From: an uncultured Clostridia bacterium
GTDB taxonomy: Bacteria; Bacillota; Clostridia; Oscillospirales; Oscillospiraceae
Direction: 5' to 3'
DNA: 6,526 nt
Assembly (NCBI GenBank): GCA_946060825.1
Contig: CAMGPO010000069.1
Coordinates: 1 to 6,526, forward strand
Shown here: piece after piece, positions 1 to 5,931 of the stretch
Layout of the letters: each line of letters begins with the position of its first letter
Position numbering within the stretch: the first letter of the stretch is position 1
The notes under the pieces: model-generated
Told to the model about the DNA's origin: nothing
The model's input: the letters and a program-made list of their open reading frames with translations, nothing else
Database searches by the model: none
Program-made: the position numbers and the translations under genes

Positions 1-853
1 CATCCATCTGCAACGCATCCAGCACCACCTCCGCTCCCGGCAGCAGTTCCGCCCCAAGGAACGCCATGAGCGCGCCTCCTAATCCGCCCGCGGCTCCACC
101 ACCGGCTATCGTTGAGAAATCCGGCAGATGGAAACGTTTGGTTATCATGTTTGCAAAATGCTGCATGCCGTTTTCCAACACCTCCACCGTCTCTTCATCC
201 GCCCCTTTCTGCGGAGCAAACACACGAGTCGCCCCATCCGGTCCGCAGAAAGGTGTCTGCACATCACAAGCCACCCGGATGTGCAGATTCTTAACCGCTT
301 CGTCAACGGCCGAATCGTCTATCTGAGCAATCTTATCGAGGTTGCCCCCTACCCCAGCCAATTCCTCGCCATTATGGTCAAGAAAACGCCAACCGAGAGC
401 CGTGAGCATCCCCATTCCGCCATCGTTGGTAGCGCTTCCGCCTATGCCAAGCAGGATATCCGTACAGCCCCGACTGACAGCATCGAGCAGCAACTCGCCT
501 GTGCCGAACGTAGAAGTGGCGATGGGGTGCCGAATCCAAACAGGCAACAAGGTCAGCCCGCTCGCTTCCGCCATCTCCATGATAGCCGTTCGTCGGCCCG
601 CTATCTCCGCTATCGCATAATGCGCCAATTGTGGACGAAAGAGCGGATCGCAAACCGTCAGCTCCACCATTTCCGCACCAAGCGGTTCGGCCAACACGCT
701 CACCATCCCTTCGCCACCATCCGAAGCGGGAAGCATCACGAGTTCGCATGCCTCACCTAAAGCAGCTCGGACTCCGGATGCGATGGCTTGAGCTACCGCC
801 TGTTGCGAGAGCGAGCCCTTAAACGAATCAGGAAGAATCAGAATTTTCCGCAT
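1..853 (-). CDS. Glycerate kinase, GlxK/GarK family (3' end beyond window)
   Basis: This gene encodes a glycerate 2-kinase-type enzyme (GlxK/GarK family), which phosphorylates D-glycerate with ATP in the cytoplasm and feeds glycerate into lower glycolysis. The frame is open from ATG at 853 to the window edge, giving 284 codons with no stop; the family is usually about 375-380 residues, so roughly the last quarter is missing. Visible family motifs are the N-terminal LPDSFKGSLS (7-16), DGGEG (45-49), MAEASGL (94-100), GTGE (117-120), IGGSATNDGG (137-146), CDVQTPFCGPDGA (196-208), APQKGA (213-218) and a glycine-rich GGGAAGGLGG (251-260). The chosen start puts the conserved LPDSFKGS block at residue 7, as is normal. 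It is transcribed divergently from ridA and has its own Bacteroides-type promoter at 886-917. Opposite-strand frames across this stretch are shadows. The family call is firm; the exact position of phosphorylation (2- or 3-phosphoglycerate) is inferred from the family. Confidence 0.93.
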   Translation of the reverse strand, partial: MRKILILPDSFKGSLSQQAVAQAIASGVRAALGEACELVMLPASDGGEGMVSVLAEPLGAEMVELTVCDPLFRPQLAHYAIAEIAGRRTAIMEMAEASGLTLLPVWIRHPIATSTFGTGELLLDAVSRGCTDILLGIGGSATNDGGMGMLTALGWRFLDHNGEELAGVGGNLDKIAQIDDSAVDEAVKNLHIRVACDVQTPFCGPDGATRVFAPQKGADEETVEVLENGMQHFANMITKRFHLPDFSTIAGGGAAGGLGGALMAFLGAELLPGAEVVLDALQMD

Positions 854-885
854 AATAGAGGGAACATATAATGGTTTTTTGCATG

Positions 886-917
886 CAAAAGTACGATTTT
901 TATTTGAAATGCACAAA
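886..917 (-). promoter_or_regulatory. Bacteroides-type promoter for glycerate kinase
   Basis: On the minus strand, TTTG (917-914) is followed after exactly 20 bases by TACTTTTG and then C (893-885). This matches the Bacteroidota primary sigma consensus of a -33 TTTG and a -7 TAnnTTTG followed by a pyrimidine, spaced by 19-21 bases. Transcription would start a few bases past 886, leaving a leader of roughly 25-30 bases before the ATG at 853. The match is direct; promoter activity is inferred. Confidence 0.72.
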
Positions 918-952
918 TAATTGCCCATTTTTTACGATTTTATAGCGATATA

Positions 953-984
953 TTTGCATAATTCAATTTTAATTTGTAACTTTG
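953..984 (+). promoter_or_regulatory. Bacteroides-type promoter for ridA-GH5-cinA
   Basis: TTTG (953-956), a 20-base spacer and TAACTTTG followed by T (977-985) form a full match to the Bacteroidota sigma consensus. The expected start of transcription is near 990, giving a leader of about 40 AT-rich bases before the ridA ATG at 1032. No Shine-Dalgarno sequence is seen in that leader, which is usual for this phylum. Its -33 box faces away from that of the glycerate kinase promoter, with about 35 AT-rich bases (918-952) between the two boxes. I see no clear operator in those bases. Confidence 0.78.
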
Positions 985-1031
985 TAGGCTCAAAAAAATC
1001 AGAATAACAAACAACACATTATTATATTATC

Positions 1032-1409
1032 ATGAAACAGGTTATCAGCACGCCGGAAGCACCGGCCGCCATCGGCACCTACAGCCAGGCAATCGTATGT
1101 AATGGTCTTTTATTCGCAAGTGGTGCACTCGGCATCGACCCGAAGACGGGTGATTTTGCAGGCTCCGATTTCCGTTCGCAAGCCGAGCAGGTGATGAAGA
1201 ATGCCGATGCTATCCTCCGTGCAGCCGGCACCTCTGCCGACAAGGTGATCAAGACCACCGTTTTCCTCGCAGACATGGCCGACTTTGCTGTGCTCAACGA
1301 AGTGTATGCCACCCTTTTCCACGCTCCCTATCCCGCTCGTTCGGCTGTGGCAGTCAAGACGCTCCCCAAAGGCGGTTTGGTAGAAATGGAGTTTATTGCT
1401 GAAGTATGA
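1032..1409 (+). CDS. ridA: RidA family (YjgF/YER057c/UK114) enamine/imine deaminase, Bacteroidales copy
   Basis: This is a small cytoplasmic protein of 125 residues, the usual RidA length, which forms trimers in the family. RidA hydrolyses reactive 2-aminoacrylate and related imines made by PLP enzymes such as threonine/serine dehydratase, protecting PLP enzymes from damage. The sequence shows the N-terminal block TPEAPAAIGTYSQA (7-20), with Tyr17 aligned to E. coli RidA Tyr17. KTTVFLADMADF (74-85) is the central block. PARSAV (101-106) contains the substrate-carboxylate arginine Arg103, equivalent to E. coli Arg105. LPKGGLVEME (111-120) contains Glu118, equivalent to E. coli Glu120. All residues needed for activity appear present. 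It is the first gene after the promoter at 953-984, and its stop overlaps the start of the GH5 gene (ATGA), suggesting co-transcription and possibly coupled translation. The gene differs clearly from the second ridA at 4222-4596. Confidence 0.95.
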   Translation: MKQVISTPEAPAAIGTYSQAIVCNGLLFASGALGIDPKTGDFAGSDFRSQAEQVMKNADAILRAAGTSADKVIKTTVFLADMADFAVLNEVYATLFHAPYPARSAVAVKTLPKGGLVEMEFIAEV

Positions 1410-2734
1410 TGCCCGCCCTTAAGCATCTCGTTCTTTCCCTTACCTTGCCCCTCTCTATCAGTCTCTCGGCTCAGACGTTTGAGACGGCTTCTGAGGCTGT
1501 GAGCAACATGGGCATAGGATGGAACTTGGGCAATACGCTCGAATCCAATTCCGGCGATACCACCAATATGTGGATTGAGCAATGGACCGCCCGCACGCCT
1601 TCAGACTACGAAAACGCATGGGGTCAGCGGCCGGCCACCCGCGAACTCATTCATATGATGAAAGAAGCAGGTTTTCGCGCTATCCGCGTGCCCGTTTCAT
1701 GGTATCCTCACATGGGCATTACCCTTTCGGCTCAATGCCTTTGGAAACCCTCTGAATGGCAACCAACTGCCGTGGATTCCGTATGGATGGAGCGAGTAGC
1801 CGAAGTGGTGGGATACGTGCTCGATGAGGGGCTGTATTGCATCCTCAATGTGCATCACGACACGGGTGCGGCCAACACCGCTTGGTTGCGGGCTTCCGGA
1901 AGAGGATATGCGGCTGCAGAGGAGACGTTTCGTCAGCTTTGGACACAGATTGCTACGCGTTTTCAGGATGCTGATGAACACCTGATCTTCGAGGCATACA
2001 ATGAGATGCTCGATGATTACAGCAGTTGGTGCTTTGCCAGTTTTGCGGCTCCCGGCAATTACAATGCCACCGCAGCAGCTGACACCTATCAGGCTATCAA
2101 CCAATATGCAGCCACCTTCGTGGAGACTGTTCGCGCTACCGGAGGCAACAATGCCCAACGCAATTTGATGATCAACACCTATGGCGCTTGTTCGGCTCAC
2201 GGCACGTGGAGCAGCCATCTGGCCGAGCCGCTCACCCAACTCATTTTGCCTACCGACCCCTTCGGTACGCAAGAGCACCTGATGGTGAGTGTGCACGCCT
2301 ACCCCTCGCTCCGCAATAACAATGCCTTCATCTCTCGCACGCAGATGGAGCAGCAAAACCAGCAACAGATGCAGGTGATTGTCAATCAGCTCCAGCAAGC
2401 CAAACAAGTGCCGGTAGTGATTGGCGAATGGGGCAGTTCAGAAGGAACGGATTACAACGACAATCGGCAACTCTATCTGCAGTTCGTGCAGGATTTCACT
2501 ACGCGAGCCCTTGCTGCCGGACTCTGTCCGATGTATTGGATGGGCATCTCTGATGGCGAAGATCGTGCCGTTCCGGCTATCACGCAACCCGATGTGCTGC
2601 AAGCGATGTTTGCCCCCACGGCAGTCGATAACACGCCTTCAGCCCCCCAAGCGCAACGCATCTTCACCAACGGGCAGATCCTTATCCTCCGCAATGGTGC
2701 CCTCTACACCCTCACCGGCATCCGCATCAACTAA
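1406..2734 (+). CDS. Secreted glycoside hydrolase family 5 enzyme (endoglucanase-like)
   Basis: This 442-residue protein is a GH5 retaining beta-glycanase, probably an endo-beta-1,4-glucanase, acting outside the cytoplasm on plant-type glucans. Residues 1-22 are a signal peptide: Lys6, a hydrophobic core at 8-20, and SLSA before the likely cut after Ala22 (SPase I type; no lipobox cysteine). The TIM-barrel follows with [12 protein letters not shown] (36-47), [10 protein letters not shown] (90-99), ILNVHHD (146-152), EAYNE (196-200) with proposed acid/base Glu200, HAYP (297-300), VVIGEWGS (337-344) with proposed nucleophile Glu341, and Trp378 after strand 8. Residues ~418-442 ([13 protein letters not shown] and on) form a short tail of the kind found at the end of many Bacteroidales secreted proteins; export or sorting by that tail is inference. 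Start: ATG at 1406 overlaps the ridA stop; a second ATG at 1409 is equally possible. GH5 subfamily and substrate cannot be settled by eye; mannanase or xyloglucanase activity is possible. Confidence 0.92.
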   Translation: MMPALKHLVLSLTLPLSISLSAQTFETASEAVSNMGIGWNLGNTLESNSGDTTNMWIEQWTARTPSDYENAWGQRPATRELIHMMKEAGFRAIRVPVSWYPHMGITLSAQCLWKPSEWQPTAVDSVWMERVAEVVGYVLDEGLYCILNVHHDTGAANTAWLRASGRGYAAAEETFRQLWTQIATRFQDADEHLIFEAYNEMLDDYSSWCFASFAAPGNYNATAAADTYQAINQYAATFVETVRATGGNNAQRNLMINTYGACSAHGTWSSHLAEPLTQLILPTDPFGTQEHLMVSVHAYPSLRNNNAFISRTQMEQQNQQQMQVIVNQLQQAKQVPVVIGEWGSSEGTDYNDNRQLYLQFVQDFTTRALAAGLCPMYWMGISDGEDRAVPAITQPDVLQAMFAPTAVDNTPSAPQAQRIFTNGQILILRNGALYTLTGIRIN

Positions 2735-2778
2735 CTACCAGCCTCCGGCCCTGGAACGCGCGAAGGGCATTTGGAACA

Positions 2779-2919
2779 ATGAACACAACTACAGAAGACC
2801 GCGAATTAGCCGAACAGATTCGGCAATATATGGTATCGCACCACCTGACGCTCGCAACCGCAGAAAGTTGCACAAGCGGACGAATAGCAGCCACTCTCAC
2901 CTCTGTGAGTGGAGGGTCC
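2779..2919 (+). CDS. pncC: CinA C-terminal domain / PncC-type nicotinamide-nucleotide amidase, 5' fragment
   Basis: An ATG 44 bases after the GH5 stop opens a frame whose first ~47 residues match the start of stand-alone CinA C-terminal domain proteins. These deamidate nicotinamide mononucleotide to nicotinate mononucleotide in pyridine nucleotide salvage. The key block is [23 protein letters not shown] (residues 25-47 in order, split here only for reading: ATAESCTSG at 26-34, LTSVSGGS at 40-47). Ser30 lies in the AESC motif, where the family's catalytic serine sits. The family is about 160 residues, so more than two thirds is missing. After Ser47 the frame reads Thr-Arg and hits TAG at 2926-2928, because the DNA changes to unrelated lepA sequence. 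The loss is therefore due to the join, not to a mutation. No terminator is visible between GH5 and this gene, so it may share the upstream transcript. A longer bifunctional CinA is excluded because the N-terminal domain is absent. Confidence 0.82.
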
Positions 2920-2921
2920 AC
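2891..2921. other. Chimeric junction between Bacteroidales-like and Desulfovibrio-like DNA
   Basis: Recognisable CinA coding runs rightward up to about 2915-2919, and recognisable LepA coding runs leftward down to Val377 (2921-2919). Neither protein continues past this point, so the exchange lies within about 2913-2921. GC richness, promoter style, ribosome-binding style and apparent taxon all change here. A short inverted repeat, GTGGA-GGG-TCCAC (2909-2921), sits on the join. A second imperfect hairpin, CCACT-CT-CAC with loop CTCT and GTG-AGTGG (2891-2912), lies directly beside it. No insertion sequence ends, target duplications or attachment sites are seen. The best reading is a chimeric clone or misassembly; a natural breakpoint cannot be excluded from sequence alone. 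Confidence 0.85.
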
Positions 2922-4049
2922 CCGGTAGATGACCGAGGGCGCCGTGGCGATGAGGTCCACCTCGAATTCGCGTTCCAGGCGTTCCTGGATGATCTCCATA
3001 TGCAGCAGGCCCAGGAAGCCGCAGCGGAAGCCGAAGCCCAGGGCCTGGGAGGTCTCGGGCTCGAAGCTGAAGGCGGCGTCGTTGAGCTGGAGCTTTTCCA
3101 GCGCGGCCTTGAGGTTCTCGTAATCGTCGGATTCCGAGGGATAGAGGCCGCAGAACACCATGGGCTTCACTTCCTTGAAGCCGGGCACGGGCTCGGTGGC
3201 CGGATTGGCCGCCAGGGTGATGGTATCGCCCACGCGGGCATCGCCCAGAGACTTGATGCTGCCGCAAAGGAAGCCCACCTCACCGGCGTGCAGTTCCTTC
3301 ACGTCCGTAGCCTCAGGCGAGAACACGCCCAGGCGCAGCACTTCATATTCCTTGCCGGTGCTCATGAGGCGCACCATGTCGCCCAGTTTCACCCGGCCGT
3401 CCACCACGCGGAAGAGCACCACCACGCCCTGGTAGCTGTCGTACCAGGAGTCGAAGATCAGGGCCTTGAGGGGGGCGTCCAGATCGCCGCCCGGCGCGGG
3501 CAGACGGTTGACGATGGCTTCCAGCACGGCGTCCACGCCCAGACCGGTCTTGGCGGACACGGGCAGGGCGTCGGTGCAGTCCAGGCCGATGGCTTCCTCG
3601 ATCTCTTCCTTGACGCGATCCACCTCGGCGCTGGGCAGGTCGATCTTGTTCAGCACGGGCACGATCTCGTGGTCGTGGTCCAGGGCCAGATAGACGTTGG
3701 CCAGGGTCTGGGCCTCCACGCCCTGGGTGGCGTCCACCACCAGCAGCGCGCCTTCGCAGGCGGCCAGGGAGCGCGACACTTCGTAGTTGAAGTCCACGTG
3801 TCCGGGCGTGTCGATGAGGTTCAGCTCATATTCCTCTCCGTTGGCAGCCACATAGGGGATGCGCACGGTCTGCGCCTTGATGGTGATGCCGCGCTCGCGT
3901 TCCAGATCCATCTTGTCCAGGTACTGCTGGCGGGCCTCGCGCTGGCTGACGACCTTGGTCAGCTCAAGGATGCGGTCGGCAAGGGTGGACTTGCCGTGGT
4001 CGATATGGGCGATGATGCAGAAATTGCGAATATGATCCAGACTGGGCAT
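2919..4049 (-). CDS. lepA: Elongation factor 4 (LepA) GTPase, truncated at the junction
   Basis: LepA/EF4 is a ribosome-associated translational GTPase acting in translation under stress and in initiation or ribosome biogenesis. From ATG at 4049 the protein starts with [16 protein letters not shown], containing the P-loop AHIDHGKS (14-21). It continues with RERGITIK (51-58, switch I), DTPGH (80-84, switch II), NKID (134-137) and SAK (165-167), so the GTPase domain is complete. Domain II follows (about 190-285), then the LepA-specific PMVFCGLYP (297-305) and [16 protein letters not shown] (338-353). Homology ends at SVIYRV (372-377). LepA is normally about 600 residues, so the last third, including the LepA-specific C-terminal domain, is missing. 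The frame stays open to a stop at 2727-2729, but those last ~63 residues are antisense of the GH5 and cinA genes and are not real LepA. The sequence resembles Desulfovibrio-type LepA. An AGGA site (4059-4056) six bases before ATG supports the start. Confidence 0.95.
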
Positions 4050-4082
4050 GGTATATCCTGCATTGGGTTACGAAGAGTGAAA

Positions 4083-4111
4083 AGTATCTTAATAAGCCAA
4101 AACAGGGCCAA
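4083..4111 (-). promoter_or_regulatory. Possible sigma70-type promoter for lepA
   Basis: On the minus strand, TTGGCC (4111-4106) and GATACT (4088-4083) are separated by 17 bases. Each matches four of six bases of the -35 and -10 consensus. They lie in the locally AT-richer stretch 34 or more bases upstream of the lepA ATG and downstream of the terminator-like hairpin. The match is modest, so this is a candidate only. Confidence 0.32.
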
Positions 4112-4139
4112 AGTCCATGCTGCCCGCCCGTACCCGCCC

Positions 4140-4202
4140 GGAGGGAGGGGAGAAGGAGCCTGTCCGGGAAACGGAGTTGTGCGGAACCGTTCCCGGACAG
4201 GC
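4140..4202 (-). terminator. Probable terminator after ridA (right-hand operon)
   Basis: A 13-base-pair perfect stem, GCCTGTCCGGGAA (4158-4170) with TTCCCGGACAGGC (4190-4202), extends by CGG/CCG (4172-4174 with 4187-4189) across one bulged A around a 12-base loop. On the minus strand it starts 19 bases after the ridA stop and is followed by a pyrimidine-rich run (TCCTTCTCCCC). The tract is C-rich rather than a run of U, so strong intrinsic termination is uncertain. Its position between the operon end and lepA fits a terminator well. Confidence 0.55.
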
Positions 4203-4221
4203 CGGTCTCATGCCGGCGGGG

Positions 4222-4596
4222 TCACCGCCTGCATGCGATACCGCGGATCTCGACCTCTGCTCCCGGGCAGAGCCCCCGGACCTCGACGAACAGCCGTGCC
4301 GGCTTGTAGGCGGGGAAGTAGGTGGAATAGATGGCGTTGAAGTCCTCAAAGTTGCGCATGTCCGTCACGAAGACGTCGACCTGGGCCATGTTGTCGAGCG
4401 TCATGCCGGCCGCGGCAAGCACGGCTTTCAGGTTTTCGAGAGCCTGGATGGTCTGGGCCTTGAAGCCGGTGACAATCTGCCCGCTGGCGGGGTCCTGGCC
4501 GATCTGGCCGCTCAGATAGACGGTGCTGCCGGTATCCACGGCCTGCGAATAGGGACCGATGGCCGCCGGGGCCCCTGTGCTCTGGATCATGTCCAT
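4222..4596 (-). CDS. RidA family enamine/imine deaminase, Desulfovibrio-like copy
   Basis: This 124-residue protein is a complete RidA family member, expected to hydrolyse enamine/imine intermediates in the cytoplasm. Visible blocks are STGAPAAIGPYSQA (6-19) with Tyr16, VYLSGQIG (26-33), VDVFVTDMRNFEDFNAIY (73-90), KPARLFVEV (98-106) with substrate-binding Arg101, and PGAEVEIRGIA (111-121) with Glu116. Two details depart from common RidA: the usual Leu-Pro of the LPxG segment is Leu-Cys-Pro, and the residue after Glu116-Ile is Arg rather than Glu. The start is ATG at 4596, seven bases after a GAGGAG site. The longer upstream reading to 4707 runs through the MmgE/PrpD gene and is not supported. 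It is the last gene of the nhaC-prpD-ridA unit, six untranslated bases... starting four bases after the preceding stop codon, with a terminator-like hairpin downstream. It is intact although both upstream genes carry lesions. RidA1/archetypal activity versus a Rid subfamily with a narrower role cannot be told by eye. Confidence 0.92.
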   Translation of the reverse strand: MDMIQSTGAPAAIGPYSQAVDTGSTVYLSGQIGQDPASGQIVTGFKAQTIQALENLKAVLAAAGMTLDNMAQVDVFVTDMRNFEDFNAIYSTYFPAYKPARLFVEVRGLCPGAEVEIRGIACRR

Positions 4597-4600
4597 ATGG

Positions 4601-5931
4601 TTACTCCTCGATATGACGGGCAAGGGTGCGCGGCCAGATGTCCAGCGCATTGTCCAGGTCTTCCGCATGCCAGATGGCCTCCCGCATGCGGGCGCATTCC
4701 TGCTCACCGAAGACGGGGGCGGTCAGGCGGGTGAACTTGTCCAGCAGCTCTTCATCGGAGGGGCTGTCGGCGGGTTCCCACTGGGGCTCCAGTTCCCCGG
4801 ACCGCAGCTCCCTACCGTCCGTGGTGGTGATGCAGACTTCGGAGAACGTCCGGGCCGGGAAGCGCTCTTCGAAGCGCTCTTCCACCACCACTTCGATCAT
4901 GTCGGCAAGCTCCAGGACATCCTTGTCGAAGATGCGCGGCGGCAGGACCTGGGCCCCGCTGATCTGGCCGTCCAGCAGGGCGACAGCGATGGGATAGGTG
5001 ATGTTGTACTGGGCCGCGTCCGTATGCGTGGGGTGTTCGCGGCTGAGCGAGGCCGCCTTGGAGAAGGTGTGGATGACAAGACGGCGGATGTCGCTGACGG
5101 CAAGGTGGTTTTCCCTGACGATCTTGAGGGCGCCTGCGATGGAGGCCTGGGCCCAGCGGCAGCAGCAGTAGGGCTTGAAGTACAGGTCCGCCATGCGCCA
5201 GCGGCTTCCCAGTTCTTCGGCCAGCGCGGCGTCGAAATCCAGCAGGGGGGAGGTGAACCCGGCCTGTGCCAGCAGGATGGACATCATGGCCGTATGGGCC
5301 CCCCAGCCGACGCCGTCCTTGGCCATGCAGGGGGTGGCCACACCGCGGGCGATGAAGCCTACCGGGCCGTGGTAATCGGCGCAGTTCAGCGCCTGGAGCA
5401 GGACGTCTTCCTTCAGGCCGAGGATGCGGCCGGCGGCGGCCACGGCGCCGATGGCGCCTCAGAGGCCGGAAGTGTAGACGCGGGCATGATCCCGGTTCCA
5501 GTACATGCCGGAGCGCACCCCCACCTCGTAGCCGACGGCCACGGCAGCCAGCATATCCGTGCCCGAGGGAGGCGTTTCCGCCATCTCGGCGGCAGCCAGC
5601 ATCACCGGCGTCAGGGCCGCACCGGGGCGTCCCTGGGCGGGCCGGTAGCCGTGCTCCACATCAAGGGCATTGGAGGCGAAACCGTTGGCCATGCTGGCCC
5701 CCAGGGGGAGACCTTCCTGCCGCTGGAGATCAGGGTGCATTCCCCGCCCTGGAAAAAACGTTCGGCCGTGCGGGCGGTCAGGCGGGCCAGCGGCGTGACC
5801 GCACCGGCGGACAGGGCGCCCATGCTGTCCAGCAGGCAGCGCTTTGCCTGATGGCGGATCGGTTCGGGAAGATCGGCATAGCTCTGCCTGAGGATGAAAT
5901 CCGTAAGGAGGTTAGCGGGAGACGGCATCAT
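4601..5931 (-). pseudogene. MmgE/PrpD family protein, broken by a frameshift and an in-frame TGA
   Basis: The MmgE/PrpD family includes 2-methylcitrate dehydratase, cis-aconitate decarboxylase and iminodisuccinate epimerase; the substrate here is unknown. The N-terminal part (from ATG 5931 or 5928) reads SPANLLTDFILRQSYADLP up to TLISSGR near 5716. Homology then continues in another frame with EGLPLGASMANG and NALDVEHGYR, which needs one missing base around 5710-5725. That frame runs to HARVYTSGL and meets TGA at 5461-5459. The same frame resumes directly with GAIGAVAAAGRILGL and continues to TAA at 4603-4601. Later blocks are DLYFKPYCCCRWAQASIAG and AAQYNITYPIAVALLDGQ, both typical of the family. 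The repaired protein would be about 442 residues, a normal length. AGGAG (5940-5936) precedes the start, and ATG 5928 has the better spacing. It overlaps the nhaC end by about 20 bases. Real decay or sequence error are both possible; family identity is firm. Confidence 0.88.
4604..4609 (-). promoter_or_regulatory. Ribosome binding site of the second ridA
   Basis: GAGGAG (4609-4604) overlaps the last codons of the MmgE/PrpD gene and lies seven bases before the ATG at 4596. It fixes the ridA start and shows the Shine-Dalgarno style of the right-hand DNA, in contrast to the left-hand genes. Confidence 0.8.

Noticed and set aside
378..749. A 123-codon minus-strand frame and a 210-codon plus-strand frame (128-760).
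   Set aside because: Both are shadows of the glycerate kinase gene, which is open in another minus-strand frame from 853 to the edge and carries every expected family motif.
2735..2778. Terminator between GH5 and cinA.
   Set aside because: Only a 4-bp CCAG/CTGG pairing is present, with no T-run. It does not support termination.
2891..2921. Natural horizontal transfer or a mobile-element insertion at the join.
   Set aside because: There is no transposase, integrase, terminal inverted repeat, target duplication or tRNA nearby. Both flanking genes end abruptly, which fits an artificial join better.
2421..4340. A 639-codon open frame on the plus strand, rich in His, Gly, Val and Gln.
   Set aside because: It is antisense to lepA and also runs over the GH5 3' end and the join. 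Its odd composition is what high-GC lepA gives when read backward, and it matches no family I know.
5459..5500. Selenocysteine at the TGA in the MmgE/PrpD gene.
   Set aside because: GC-rich hairpins are possible downstream, but no clear selenocysteine insertion element is recognisable. The same gene also has a frameshift and its neighbour has a TAG, so mutation or error is simpler.
4559..5851. A 430-codon open frame on the plus strand.
   Set aside because: It mirrors the MmgE/PrpD gene, whose minus-strand product has clear family motifs. The plus-strand product is low-complexity Gly/Ala/His and not recognisable.
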